Source of the DNA: Novipirellula sp052161655 | Lineage (GTDB): Bacteria > Planctomycetota > Planctomycetia > Pirellulales > Pirellulaceae | Length of the DNA stretch: 64,000 nucleotides | Assembly: GCF_052161655.1 (NCBI RefSeq) | Contig: NZ_CP197418.1 | Coordinates: forward strand, 6,696,001 to 6,760,000 | Direction: 5' to 3' | Shown: piece after piece, positions 34,513 through 43,772 of the stretch | How the letters are laid out: each line of letters opens with the position of its first letter | Position numbering within the stretch: the stretch's first letter is position 1 | Position numbers and translations under genes: made by a program | Notes under the pieces: generated by a model | The model's database searches: none | Told to the model about the DNA's origin: nothing | Seen by the model: only the letters and a program-made list of their open reading frames with translations

Positions 34513-34839
34513 ATGATTTCGACGCCTATTTCGATTCGTCGACACCCCGCGCACCTACCACCTGCAAACCTGTCGCCAGTAAAATTACTCAACGGGCCCT
34601 GTACGAATTCCGGTGCCGTGGAGCATGCCGCACACCGATCACACGGTTGTCGGTTGGAATCGGTGCTTCGGGAAACCGGACGTAGACAGCTGCAAGATTT
34701 GGGCGTCGTTGTCGAAGGCCGAGTGGTTATTATCGAAGGTCGCGTGGACACCTATTTCCTGAAACAGATTGCCCAGGAATCACTCCGCCCACATCTGCGT
34801 GGCATGACCCTTCGCAATCGTTTGATCGTTTCTTCTTAG
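34513..34839 (+). CDS. BON-domain protein
   Basis: A 108-residue protein whose C-terminal half is a BON-like domain: LQDLGVVVEGRVVIIEGRVD, then the helix YFLKQIAQESLRPHLRGMTL and RNRLIVS. BON domains bind membranes or phospholipids. The N-terminal ~45 residues are low in recognisable structure and lack a clear signal, so the start at 34513 is uncertain. It ends 22 bases before the CHAD gene and may form a small operon with it. Confidence 0.66.
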   Translation: MISTPISIRRHPAHLPPANLSPVKLLNGPCTNSGAVEHAAHRSHGCRLESVLRETGRRQLQDLGVVVEGRVVIIEGRVDTYFLKQIAQESLRPHLRGMTLRNRLIVSS

Positions 34840-34861
34840 CCAGCAGCCCCACCCTTTGCCC

Positions 34862-35761
34862 ATGGCATTTCGTCTGAAACAGAATGAATCAGTTTCCAGA
34901 TCTGTACGACGTATTGCTAGGGAACAAATTGAAAAGGCGATCGCGGAACTAGACAATTCGAGTCTGAAGCAGTCGAAAAAGGTACACCAAGTCCGCAAGC
35001 GATGTAAAAAACTGCGAGGCTTGGTCCGGTTGGTCCGCTATTCAATGACCGACGATGTCCCTTACTCGAGACAGAATGCTCAGTTTCGTGAAATCGCAAA
35101 ACCTTTGTCCGAGGTACGTGACAGCAAAACGCTACTCGATACCTACGACGATCTCATCGAGCAGTTCGCTGAGCAAATTCGGCAAGATGCATTTCAGTCG
35201 ATCCGGCATCAATTGGCTCAGCAGCGTCAACAACAACTCCGGCACGATATTGATGTCGAAAAGCGACTCGCCGAAACCCGCGGCGAATTCAACAAGGCAC
35301 TCAAACGTGTCCGACGATGGCGATTGGACGCGAAGGGATTGAATGCCTGGAGTGCCGGATTCGGCGAAACCTATTCACGAGCAAGAACGGCGATTGGGGC
35401 TGCCCAGAGCAAACCATCCACCGAAGCGTTTCATGAATGGCGAAAACGAGTCAAGTACCACTCGTATCACTGCAATCTATTGCGATATCTTTGGCCCGCA
35501 ATGATGCAGACGCGGCAAACCGAAGCGGAGCGTTTAGGCGATTGGCTCGGAATGCATCACGATTTGGCTGTGCTAAAACTTCGCATCTGCAATTCCCCTC
35601 GTGACTACGGCAGCCGCAAGATCACCAATGGCTTTGTTGCCTTGATCGACCAACGCTCTGCGCAACTCGCATCACACGCATTTAGCTTGGGCGAACGGAT
35701 GTTTGCCGAGAACAAAAAAGGTTTCCTGAAGCGACATCGCCGCTATTGGAAATCGATGTAA
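34862..35761 (+). CDS. CHAD-domain protein
   Basis: A 299-residue all-helical CHAD protein. The typical basic helices are visible: KVHQVRKRCKKLRGLVRLVR near residue 43 and FHEWRKRVKYHSYHCNLLRY near residue 193, with the His/Arg/Lys pattern that binds polyphosphate, and the closing RLGDWLGMHHDLAVLKLRI. CHAD proteins bind polyphosphate granules. ATG 34862 is used, since the TTG two codons upstream adds nothing. Confidence 0.9.
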   Translation: MAFRLKQNESVSRSVRRIAREQIEKAIAELDNSSLKQSKKVHQVRKRCKKLRGLVRLVRYSMTDDVPYSRQNAQFREIAKPLSEVRDSKTLLDTYDDLIEQFAEQIRQDAFQSIRHQLAQQRQQQLRHDIDVEKRLAETRGEFNKALKRVRRWRLDAKGLNAWSAGFGETYSRARTAIGAAQSKPSTEAFHEWRKRVKYHSYHCNLLRYLWPAMMQTRQTEAERLGDWLGMHHDLAVLKLRICNSPRDYGSRKITNGFVALIDQRSAQLASHAFSLGERMFAENKKGFLKRHRRYWKSM

Positions 35762-35968
35762 GACGGTGGTGAGCAAATCGGGACTACGCAATTATCGATA
35801 TTTGCGCACTCCCCGTTTCCAGGCGGACGCCGCCTGCATTGGTGAGTGGTTCAACTGTATTAGCTGGTGTCGCTGCGATTACCACCGGATACCGTCGGAC
35901 AATTCCTTCGGGGAAAGTCGCGTGGTCACCGCGAAGCGGTTTCAGACAATAGCCGGAGGTCGCTGCGC
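35762..35968. repeat. REP-like repeat remnants left of the IS
   Basis: Short palindromes such as TGGTGTCGCTGCGATTACCA and CGTGGTCACCGCGAAGCGG resemble the REP cluster near 37881-37995 (GGCGCTGCGCTTACCACCGG). The last unit, CCGGAGGTCGCTGCGC at 35953-35968, is interrupted by the IS and resumes as GCAGCGCACCTCCGG from 37344. Confidence 0.65.
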
Positions 35969-35980
35969 GGGACGTGAAAT

Positions 35981-37215
35981 CTATTGTTGATGCATTTCTG
36001 GTGTAAGCCGGTAGTTATATTCCGGCAGATCCGTGAGGTATTCTACAGGAGGGTCCTTGGTGCGTTGGATCTGTTTCCGTGATGCTGGCGTAAATGACTT
36101 TTGGATGATGTGGCCGGTTGTCACGAGCCCTGTTGAGGTTGTGGCCCGGGATTCAATTGCCATGACCATCTCCCGAAGTGCTGTAAAGAGCTGACCGCTA
36201 TAGGCCCGCTCGACCCACGGAAAAACGCGACGTTCGATAGGGTTGTATTTGGAACAAAAAACCGGGTAGTGCGCCACCTGAATTGGTAACCCGAACTCAG
36301 CTGACAAACGTCCCAAGTGCCACTTAAAAGTACTTGATTTATTGCTGTTGCTCCCACCACAGTCCAGCAGCACAAGGATTCGATCAGCCGTGGAGAACAG
36401 TTGGCGGCCGATGTGTTTCCAAAACCATCCCAGACTATGGCAAGAAAAGGCTCCAGTGTCATGGCTGGTGTTTAGATTCATGTGGGCAATATTCTGTTGT
36501 GGAGCGTAGATCCCGTGGGTGATCACCTCCGCTTGGGCGTAAGAAGGCAGCGCGTGATCGAGCACATCAATCGGACCATCGGCAAGAACTTCACCCGGTC
36601 GATGGACGTTACCCAGCAGTTCTTTCTGTTTGCTGTCGATACTCAGAACCGCGTCTTTTGTACGGCGAAACCGCTTTCGCATCTGATCAATAATGCCGAA
36701 CTGCTCATCACGGTTACGGCTGGGAGCTTTGGTCACCGATTTGACTTGTTGTCGCTTTCGGAGGTTCCTCTCGCGACACAGACGAGCCACCACAGGACGA
36801 GAGATGGAAGTGCAAGCCTCGCACAATCGTTTCGTGATTTCGCTGATGGAAAGACAAGTCCAGTGAACGGTACAGTCCGTTGGGCTTCCTGCGGTTCGCT
36901 CATCGAGAATCTCATCTAACTCATCGAGAACCTCCGGATGAGCCTCTTCTTTTTTGGTCGTCCGGCCCCCTTCTTCCGGACTCTACCTTCTGCGGGGTCG
37001 TCTGCATTGCTAAGACGCTCAAGTTCAGCTCGCCCACGAGTGATAGTGGAATGCGAACAACCTAGAAGTTGACTGAGATACTCACACCCGCCATGTGGCA
37101 GGGCCAAAGACAGGGAGGCAGCGTAACGCCGCTTGTTTTTCTCGGAAAGGGAGTTGAAAACCGCCTTGATTTGTTCCTCCTTTTCAGGAGCCAGTAATGA
37201 ATCATTTTGAATCAT
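35981..37215 (-). CDS. ISAzo13-type (Rhodopirellula) DDE transposase, made by -1 frameshift
   Basis: The full product would be about 411 residues. The first frame starts at ATG 37215 (MIQNDSLLAPEKEEQ), with GGAGG 6 nt before it, and stops at 36916. At 36955-36949 the minus strand reads A-AAA-AAG. A -1 slip there changes PKKKR to PKKEEAHPEVLDELDE and continues to TAG at 35981 beside the IR. The second part has the DDE motifs: VLSIDSKQKELLGN, LLDCGGSNSNKS and YNPIERRVFPWVE. HTH residues are in the first part (YLSQLLGCSHSTITRGRAEL). ISAzo13 members usually have one ORF, so a fixed frameshift or a homopolymer mutation are both possible. Confidence 0.82.
36949..36955 (-). other. Candidate -1 frameshift heptamer
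   Basis: The minus strand reads AAAAAAG (X-XXY-YYZ form A-AAA-AAG) in the zero frame of the first transposase ORF, codons AAA AAG. This is the most efficient slippery site known in bacteria. The -1 frame after it continues the transposase without a gap. Confidence 0.7.
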
Positions 37216-37369
37216 GTCCATCCTCCGTGGATGTTGAAGTGAAATAGATTGAACACTCCAGACATGGGCCGCAATTTCCATTCCTGTCCCGCCGCGACTT
37301 TGCTAGCATAGACATCCGTCAGTAATACATTTCACGTCCCCAGCAGCGCACCTCCGGTTTTCAAAATCG

Positions 37370-37398
37370 TAAAAAAGAGCGGACCCCGAAAGGGGTCC
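37370..37398 (-). terminator. Hairpin terminator after the Y1 transposase remnant
   Basis: On the minus strand GGACCCC-TTTC-GGGGTCC is followed by GCTCTTTTTT. It lies 9 bases beyond the stop of the broken Y1 transposase and could end its transcript. Confidence 0.75.
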
Positions 37399-37406
37399 AA
37401 GACCGT

Positions 37407-37866
37407 TCACTCCAAATATTCGGGGTCGTAGTCGATCCCGGCGTCGTTGAGCATTGAGATCAACTCGGCGTGAAACGATCGCTTTCGATGATGCTCGCGT
37501 TGGTCGGCTATGTAGCCCGCCACTGCAGGGCAACTCGGCGGACTGACCGAGAATGCAGCGTATCCTTCCTGCCATTCAAACGGCGGATAGAGAATCGTTT
37601 CGTGAACCCATTTGTTCGTGAACCCATTTGCTTGAAGACTTCTTTAACTCACGCAGGAAGTCGGATAATTGATGCGTGGGTTTCAATCCAATCAGCAGAT
37701 GAACATGATCTTCGACGCCGCCGATTTTCAGCGGTTTGCCGCCGAGTTGGTTCACGATCCCACCGAGGTATTCGTGCAAGCGTCTAATCCATGCGTCTTT
37801 GATCCATGGTTTGCGATGCTTGGTCGAAAAAGTGACGTGAAGATTGATGCAGTGGAACGTGGACAT
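37407..37866 (-). pseudogene. REP-associated tyrosine (Y1/IS200-like) transposase, frameshifted by a tandem duplication
   Basis: The first frame (ATG 37866) encodes HVTFSTKHRKPWI and the HUH motif in GGVEDHVHLLIGL. It breaks at RNDSLSAV. The 16-bp unit CAAATGGGTTCACGAA occurs twice in tandem at about 37608-37639. Removing one copy restores SSKWVHETILYPPFEWQEGY and runs into the other frame, which holds VAGYIADQREHHRKRS (catalytic Tyr) and ends FHAELISMLNDAGIDYDPEY..., stop at 37407. The intact protein would be ~150 aa, normal for this family. REP-like palindromes flank it, as usual for such domesticated transposases. Confidence 0.85.
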
Positions 37867-37880
37867 CGCTCTGCCTTAAT

Positions 37881-37995
37881 TGATGGACTGTCTTTGATCC
37901 CTCCGGGATCGGCGGTGGGTATTGTTTTCATTTTCCGGTGGTGGCGCTGCGCTTACCACCGGCTATTGTCTAAAAATCCCTCCGGGATGAGGTAA
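37881..37995. repeat. REP-like palindromes upstream of the Y1 transposase
   Basis: ATCCCTCCGGGAT and GGTGGTGGCGCTGCGCTTACCACCGG, with a second CCCTCCGGGATGAGG, form short hairpins. They resemble the remnants at 35762-35968. Confidence 0.7.
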
Positions 37996-38112
37996 TTTAT
38001 CCATTGAAGCACTGCAAAAAATGGCCGGAAGTCCCTACGCGGAATTCAAGCTACCTCTACCAGTCACGAGAAAAATCGACGTTCCAAGTCGACAGCGTTG
38101 CAAAACGCGTCT

Positions 38113-39237
38113 TCAGTGAGAGTAGTACATTGCTAACGCATCGATTTGTTCATCGGACAATTTACTGGCGATCGTATACATTAGGTCCGCGTTTTCAGTT
38201 CCGCCGCGAGCTTGATTGGCAAACAGATGTAACTGGCGGCGTAGGTAGTCCGCTGGCTGTCGCTCCAATCGAGGATACTCGACACTGCGATCGATCGGGG
38301 TGGGGCCATGACATTCGACACACGATGCGATCTTTAGCGGGCCGTCACCATGATTGGCAAGCGATTCGCCAAGTTCATAGAGCCGTTTCTCTGCTTCATT
38401 CAAATCATGCGTCTTGGCCTCAATGGGGTGCCCAGATGATTCATCTGGCTCGCTGTGAGACGGATGTTCGGGCTGTTTTGAAAAATACTCAGCAACCTGA
38501 ACAATTTCGGCGGCGTTCAATCGAGCTGCGATCGGTCCCATGATTCCGCTGTGCCGTTGCCCCGTTTTATACGCCTCGAGCGTCAACTCTAGATACTCGC
38601 GATTTTGACCTGCGATCACGGGGACGCGGTCTCCGGCACGGCCGTGGCCGCGAGCACCATGACATGAAGCACAGGCGTCTGCGACAAGTTGCTTCGTCGC
38701 CGAATCGATCTCCATCGACACCTGGACGTGGTCCAAATAGGTCGCCTCCTCCATTTCTGGAAACGATTTTAAGAACGCCACCAAAGGCCAAACGTCATCA
38801 TCTCGCTGCCGCGATGGCCAAGCCGGCATCCCCGCGAACTTGATCCCATGCTTGACGATATAAAACAGTTCGCGTGGCTCCTGATCGAACGTTGCAGTGG
38901 GAAAGTAGGGAGGCGATGGCGTCATCTCCGCTGGCACACGCGGCGCGGGCAATCCAGGGCGTCCATGGCACCAACGGCAATTCGCATCGTAGCTTGCCGC
39001 GCCCAGCCGAATCATGCCGGGTTCGTCCAGTGGCGGAGACTCAATCCCGGCACTATGAAAATCCACCGATCGGTCACTGGCAAAATCGAGTACTAAGGTA
39101 GTAATCGCCCAGTGCCCGCTGCTGGCCTTGATCGGAAACACTCCCGACACCAGAACGAGGACGCCGATCACGCCTAAGCCAACCAGCAGAATTGTTAGTT
39201 CTTTGATACGTTGCCAATTTGTTCGTGAGTTGCTCAT
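38113..39237 (-). CDS. Tri-haem cytochrome c
   Basis: A 374-residue membrane-anchored cytochrome. The N-terminal helix (LTILLVGLGVIGVLVLVSGV) leads into three c-type haem sites, CRWCH, CASCH and CVECH, each with later Met ligands in the usual style (GIKFAGMPAWPS, GIMGPIAARLN). Each lobe is a cytochrome c domain. Its start overlaps the CtaG stop by four bases, so it is the last gene of the oxidase operon. It would feed electrons to the oxidase from the periplasmic side. Confidence 0.9.
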   Translation of the reverse strand: MSNSRTNWQRIKELTILLVGLGVIGVLVLVSGVFPIKASSGHWAITTLVLDFASDRSVDFHSAGIESPPLDEPGMIRLGAASYDANCRWCHGRPGLPAPRVPAEMTPSPPYFPTATFDQEPRELFYIVKHGIKFAGMPAWPSRQRDDDVWPLVAFLKSFPEMEEATYLDHVQVSMEIDSATKQLVADACASCHGARGHGRAGDRVPVIAGQNREYLELTLEAYKTGQRHSGIMGPIAARLNAAEIVQVAEYFSKQPEHPSHSEPDESSGHPIEAKTHDLNEAEKRLYELGESLANHGDGPLKIASCVECHGPTPIDRSVEYPRLERQPADYLRRQLHLFANQARGGTENADLMYTIASKLSDEQIDALAMYYSH

Positions 39238-39869
39238 CCCTCATTCGTCCCCATTTCGAGTCGATCAAACGACACGAGATCTTTGGTTAACCACAATCCA
39301 CCAGCAAGAAATGCGATGCCACCCACAACCAACATCACGGCGCCACCAAGATGTTGGTCCATGATCGGCGTCAACATTTCACTGCGACCATGGTGCATGT
39401 ACAACAATCGAGGTGACATCACCAACAACGCCCCCAACAAAGTCATGTGCATCGAAGTTAACAGCAGCCCGATGACTCCCGCGGCACTGCGACCGCGCTC
39501 CCTCGGGGCCGTGCCGCCGAACGCTGACATCCACACCCACAATCCTGCGGCTAAAAACATACCCTGCTCGATCACAAAACCTACCGCTGAATGCCGAGCC
39601 CAATGATGCAGCCCTGGCGCATGCCACGCCCAAACGATCAAAAGTTCACCTACCGAGGCAGGGACGGGTGAAAATGAACGCGGGAAACGGATCACCGGAT
39701 CCCACCGATTCCCCGCAATGGCAATCGCAAGCAGCGGTGCCGCCACCGCAACCACCGCCATATGCAGGGTCATATGCGCAGCAAACGACTGAGTGGCCAA
39801 GTCGGGGAGCGGTCCCAACCAAGCTGCGGCCAAAACGATCCAACCAAGATTCCAAAACGCAAGTTGCAT
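39234..39869 (-). CDS. ctaG: Cytochrome c oxidase assembly factor CtaG (Caa3_CtaG family)
   Basis: A 211-residue polytopic membrane protein (about six helices) of the Caa3_CtaG family. Typical segments are FAAHMTLHMAVVAVAAPLLA with its histidines, VWAWHAPGLHHWARHSAVG, GLLLTSMHMTLLGALLV and IMDQHLGGAVMLVVGGI. Members are needed for copper insertion into caa3 oxidases. It overlaps its neighbours by one and four bases. Confidence 0.9.
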   Translation of the reverse strand: MQLAFWNLGWIVLAAAWLGPLPDLATQSFAAHMTLHMAVVAVAAPLLAIAIAGNRWDPVIRFPRSFSPVPASVGELLIVWAWHAPGLHHWARHSAVGFVIEQGMFLAAGLWVWMSAFGGTAPRERGRSAAGVIGLLLTSMHMTLLGALLVMSPRLLYMHHGRSEMLTPIMDQHLGGAVMLVVGGIAFLAGGLWLTKDLVSFDRLEMGTNEG

Positions 39870-40252
39870 CAGTCACAGCTCCCCACAAACACAACCACCA
39901 ATGCTGTGAAGATCGTGGCCACACCGCTAAGTAGCGATAACAAAAAGGTGGCTTGACCGGTGAAGCGAACGTGATCCCCGTAGGTGTCGTCGTCATGCGG
40001 TGCGTTGCCCCCTTTACGGTGTTGCCGATAACTGAGGCCTGCCATCACGACGATGATCGCCAAGGAGACGACCGTATAAGCGGCAATCGCAATCCGCACC
40101 GGGGTCGCGTCGCCACTTTCGTCGGCAAATTTGGCACACCAAATCGCGATGGTCATATAACTCGCTAAAAAGTGGATCGCCCAAACGCTTGGTGGCACCA
40201 CCAGCCAGAGAATATGGTTGCGTCGCATTGGGGTGGGTTTGCTGGAAATCAC
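39869..40252 (-). CDS. Small membrane protein in the oxidase operon
   Basis: A 127-residue protein with three membrane helices (ILWLVVPPSVWAIHFLASYM, AYTVVSLAIIVVMAGLSY, TFLLSLLSGVATIFTALVV). It lies between the fused oxidase subunit I+III (18-base gap) and ctaG (one-base overlap). GTG 40252 is chosen since GGAG lies 8 nt before it; an ATG at 40228 is the alternative. No family is recognised; it may be an accessory oxidase subunit. Confidence 0.7.
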   Translation of the reverse strand: MISSKPTPMRRNHILWLVVPPSVWAIHFLASYMTIAIWCAKFADESGDATPVRIAIAAYTVVSLAIIVVMAGLSYRQHRKGGNAPHDDDTYGDHVRFTGQATFLLSLLSGVATIFTALVVVFVGSCD

Positions 40253-40269
40253 GGGACACGCTCCATTGC

Positions 40270-42819
40270 TTACGCTACCCACGGAAACCAGGCGATCACG
40301 GCAACCGTGATCACCGACGTCAACGCCATAAAATGCCAATACAGCATCACATTAGTGATATCCGCGTCGTAACAAGCAGTCATCTTGCCCGCCATTCGGC
40401 GTGCGACGCAGTACGCTTGCATCAGAGCTCCGACACACAGGTGCACTACGCTCCAAAGCACCAACACGCAAACGATGGCGGGATAAACATGACTGCTCGG
40501 ATCCATCTGAGTCAGCACGGGGGCCAACCCCAGTGCGATCGCGGCACTCAGCGACGTTCCGATCGCAATCACACTGCTGAGATAAAATCCGAATGGTTTA
40601 TCGCTACGGTTGAATTTGTGAGCCGCCCATGTCAATGCCCAAGCGACCCCGGCGGCGACAAGCGAGAGGGTCGGCCACAGCGTGCCCGGCCCTACTGCAT
40701 CCTGAGGAGGGAAATCTTCGTGGATGGTCCAGTAGAAGAAGTAGCCAAACACCAGCGACATAAATGCGGTCATATCACCGAGCATGGTGATAAACATCGC
40801 CCACCATCCGACCGCTCGCGGACCAGATACATAAATCGGCAAGCTCAATCCCAATCCCACGTCCTTGTGCGATTTCTCAGGGATCACCGCCGTTCCGGTC
40901 CACAACCAGGCAATCACCGTCCCCAGCGCCAACACGCCACTAATCACCGAGGCAGTCCACCAATGATAGGTCGAAAAGATAAACACACCGCCGGTGAACA
41001 AGGCCGCATAAAAAGTCAGAAACGTGGGCCCGGGAACGCGTAGACATTGAATAGGTTCGGCATCCATCGTGGACGTCACCAACGTTTCTCGCAGCCCTTC
41101 TTCGGCGTCTGGCAGATAGAAATTCCCTTGATCGATGTCGTCAACAAAGTTCTCTTGATCCCACAATGGATAACGACTTTTGATGATCGGAATCGAGCGT
41201 ATTCCCCACGGTTGATCGGGAACCTCGGCCAACCATTCCAATGTGCCAGCGTTCCAGCAATTGCGCGCGGCCAGCGGTTCGCGTTTCTTCGGTCGCAGCA
41301 CGTCCCACAGAAACACAATAAACCCGGCTGCCAACACGAATGCGCCCACGGTCGAAACCATATTCAATGTGTCGAATCCCATATTGGCAGGATACGTATA
41401 AACTCGCCGCGGCATCCCCAACAGTCCGGTCAAATGCATCGGGAAGAAGCTGACGTTGAACCCGATCAATGTCAACCAAAACGCCCAACGCCCGTAACGT
41501 TCCGACAACTGTTTTCCCATGACAAGCGGATAGTAATAATAAACGCCAGCCATAATCGGAAAGATCGTTCCACCTACCAAAACATAGTGCAAATGCCCGA
41601 CTATAAAGTAGGTGTCGTGAGCCTGGTAATCAAACGGAGCCACGGCAACCATTACGCCCGTTAACCCGCCGATGATAAACGTCGCTAACCCCGCCAATAC
41701 AAACAGCAGCGACACCGATCGCGTGATCCGGCCAATTAACAACGTGGCAATAAAGCAGAATATTTGAATACCGGTGGGAATCGCGACCGCTTCGGAAGCC
41801 GCCGAAAAGATACCAATCGTTAGCCCCGGCAATCCGGTGGTGAACATGTGGTGGACCCACAATCCAAAACTCAAAAAACCGGTCCCCACCGCCGCCAATA
41901 CGATCCATCCATAGCCAGCCATCGGCACACGGGCAAACGTCGGCACGATCATCGCCACCAACGCGATCGACGGCAGAAACACGATATAGACTTCGGGGTG
42001 ACCAAAAATCCAAAACAAATGTTGCCACAACAGCGGATCGCCACCGCGGGATGCATCAAAGAACGGCCAATCAAGCGTCCGTTCTAACTCCATCAACAAG
42101 TCGCCTGCGATCAGCGGCGGAAATGCAAACAGGATCATCACGGCGACGACAAGGATGTACCAAGCATACAACGGGATCAGGTTCAACCGCATCCCCGGCG
42201 GTCGACATTTCAACACGCCGACGATCAATTCCACCGCTGCAGCGATCGAGGCCACTTCGATAAACGAAAGCCCCAACAACCAAATATCCACTCCGACATC
42301 GGTTTGATACTCGGTCGTCATCGGCGGGTACATAAACCAACCGCCACGCGGAGCCACCCCGAAAAACAGCGACCCGCAAACGAAGATGCCGCCGATTAAA
42401 AAGCACCAATAACCGTACGCCGACAAGCGTGGGAAGGGCAAATCACGAGCCCCCAACATCTGCGGCAGCAACATGATCGAAATCGCTTCGAGAATCGGCA
42501 CCGCGAACAAGAACATCATCACGCTGCCGTGCATCGTGAATACTTGGTTGTACTGCTCGGCTGTTAACCAGTCGTTGTTGGGCAGCGCTAACTGGATCCG
42601 CATCACCAACGCGAGCACGCCGCCAAACAAAAAGAAAGCAAACGCGGTGACGGTATACCACAACCCGACTTCCGAATTGTTCACCGCCGACCAATAACGC
42701 CATCCCGTGGGCGTCCGCCATGGTGCGAGCAACCGCTTCGCTTGCGCGGACATACCTTGATCGGATTGTTGCACGTCATCGGAGGTCGATTGATCTTTGT
42801 CGACATCGTCCTGGCTCAT
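40270..42819 (-). CDS. Cytochrome c oxidase, fused subunits I and III
   Basis: An 849-residue protein. Residues ~30-560 are subunit I with the haem-copper ligands and motifs LWQHLFWIFGHPEVYIVFLP, LWVHHMFTTGLP, GHLHYVLVGG and a HGSVMMFLF haem-a ligand region; the D/K-pathway style (GHPEV, Tyr crosslink) is of the A type. Residues ~620-849 are subunit III (WWAMFITMLGDMTAFMSLVF, CVLVLWSVVHLCVGAL). The fusion occurs in caa3 oxidases. It overlaps subunit II by four bases. Confidence 0.95.
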   Translation of the reverse strand: MSQDDVDKDQSTSDDVQQSDQGMSAQAKRLLAPWRTPTGWRYWSAVNNSEVGLWYTVTAFAFFLFGGVLALVMRIQLALPNNDWLTAEQYNQVFTMHGSVMMFLFAVPILEAISIMLLPQMLGARDLPFPRLSAYGYWCFLIGGIFVCGSLFFGVAPRGGWFMYPPMTTEYQTDVGVDIWLLGLSFIEVASIAAAVELIVGVLKCRPPGMRLNLIPLYAWYILVVAVMILFAFPPLIAGDLLMELERTLDWPFFDASRGGDPLLWQHLFWIFGHPEVYIVFLPSIALVAMIVPTFARVPMAGYGWIVLAAVGTGFLSFGLWVHHMFTTGLPGLTIGIFSAASEAVAIPTGIQIFCFIATLLIGRITRSVSLLFVLAGLATFIIGGLTGVMVAVAPFDYQAHDTYFIVGHLHYVLVGGTIFPIMAGVYYYYPLVMGKQLSERYGRWAFWLTLIGFNVSFFPMHLTGLLGMPRRVYTYPANMGFDTLNMVSTVGAFVLAAGFIVFLWDVLRPKKREPLAARNCWNAGTLEWLAEVPDQPWGIRSIPIIKSRYPLWDQENFVDDIDQGNFYLPDAEEGLRETLVTSTMDAEPIQCLRVPGPTFLTFYAALFTGGVFIFSTYHWWTASVISGVLALGTVIAWLWTGTAVIPEKSHKDVGLGLSLPIYVSGPRAVGWWAMFITMLGDMTAFMSLVFGYFFYWTIHEDFPPQDAVGPGTLWPTLSLVAAGVAWALTWAAHKFNRSDKPFGFYLSSVIAIGTSLSAAIALGLAPVLTQMDPSSHVYPAIVCVLVLWSVVHLCVGALMQAYCVARRMAGKMTACYDADITNVMLYWHFMALTSVITVAVIAWFPWVA

Positions 42820-43724
42820 TTCAATTGCTCCAGGTAGTCAACGATCTGTTTCACATCGCGATCGGTCAACGAAGCAAATTCCGGCATATCCGCTCCAGGT
42901 TTGACATCATGAGTCTGGGTGATCCAGCGAGCCAGATTCTCGGAATTGTTTTTCAACACGCCGGCCGCGATACTAAGCCGGCTGCCAAAATGGGTCAGGT
43001 CGGGACCGACAGCTCCTTGGGCGTGCGTACCACGGATCGTATGACACGCGCTGCAGCCGTATTTGAGGAAATGTTGCTGACCCGCGATCGCATCGGGTTC
43101 GACGGGATGTTTTGCGGTTTCCGCTTGGTCGCTCAACCAATCATTGAATTCATCGACGGGCATGACGACCACGTCAAAATTCATTTGCGCATGCGCGGTT
43201 CCACAGAACTCGGCACACGCGCCGCGGTAAGTGCCGACGCGAGTCGGGTGCAGTTGTAACCGCGTCTGACGCCCCGGAATCATATCGACTTTGCCACCAA
43301 GCGATGGAATCCAAAACGAGTGAATCACGTCTTCGCTATTCAGTTTGAATTCGACCGGCTGACCGACGGGCAAACGAATTTCGTTAGCGGTTGCGATTGT
43401 ATCGCCTTCGGATGTCAGGTAGTCGATTCGCCACCACCACAGCACTCCACTAACATGGATCTGCAGACTGCCGGGCGGTGCAGGACGCTGCAGATCGGGC
43501 AACATCGGCAGCGAGACACAAAGCAGACCAGTCAGAACAATGGTTGGAAACACGGCGCCGCCGCCAAGTACCAACAGCTTGGTGGTACGCGGATGATGCT
43601 GTCCCGGGTGATAGATGGCGTAAACGGCGACACCGATCACGATCAACCAAATCGCAACCGCGCCTCCACTCATCCAGTAAAACAGAATCGCGATTTCCTC
43701 AGACGCTTGGCCTGCGGAGTTCAA
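42816..43724 (-). CDS. ctaC: Cytochrome c oxidase subunit II with C-terminal cytochrome c
   Basis: A 302-residue caa3-type subunit II. Two N-terminal helices (AVAIWLIVIGVAVYAIY, VFPTIVLTGLLCVSL) lead to the cupredoxin domain with WWWRIDY, EDVIHSFWIPSLGGKVDMIP and the CuA motif CAEFCGTAHAQM. A cytochrome c domain follows (CSACHTIRGTHAQG, Met in GADMPEFAS). It opens the oxidase operon. No signal peptide with a Cys anchor was seen. Confidence 0.94.
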   Translation of the reverse strand: MNSAGQASEEIAILFYWMSGGAVAIWLIVIGVAVYAIYHPGQHHPRTTKLLVLGGGAVFPTIVLTGLLCVSLPMLPDLQRPAPPGSLQIHVSGVLWWWRIDYLTSEGDTIATANEIRLPVGQPVEFKLNSEDVIHSFWIPSLGGKVDMIPGRQTRLQLHPTRVGTYRGACAEFCGTAHAQMNFDVVVMPVDEFNDWLSDQAETAKHPVEPDAIAGQQHFLKYGCSACHTIRGTHAQGAVGPDLTHFGSRLSIAAGVLKNNSENLARWITQTHDVKPGADMPEFASLTDRDVKQIVDYLEQLK

Positions 43725-43772
43725 TGTCGATTGCGGCGTTTCGATGATCCCTCTCCCCGAGCAGAGTGACGA

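Larger units (their letters stand above)
35969..37340 (-). mobile_element. IS element, ISAzo13-like
   Basis: A 1372-bp insertion sequence bounded by perfect 12-bp inverted repeats, GGGACGTGAAAT at 35969-35980 and ATTTCACGTCCC at 37329-37340; with one mismatch they reach 17 bp. It carries one transposase in two overlapping frames on the minus strand. It lies inside a REP palindrome whose halves flank it. No convincing target duplication was seen. Confidence 0.85.

Noticed and set aside
40189..41043. 284-codon + strand frame
   Set aside because: It is antisense to the oxidase subunit I+III gene, with His/Arg-rich low-complexity sequence and no family features.
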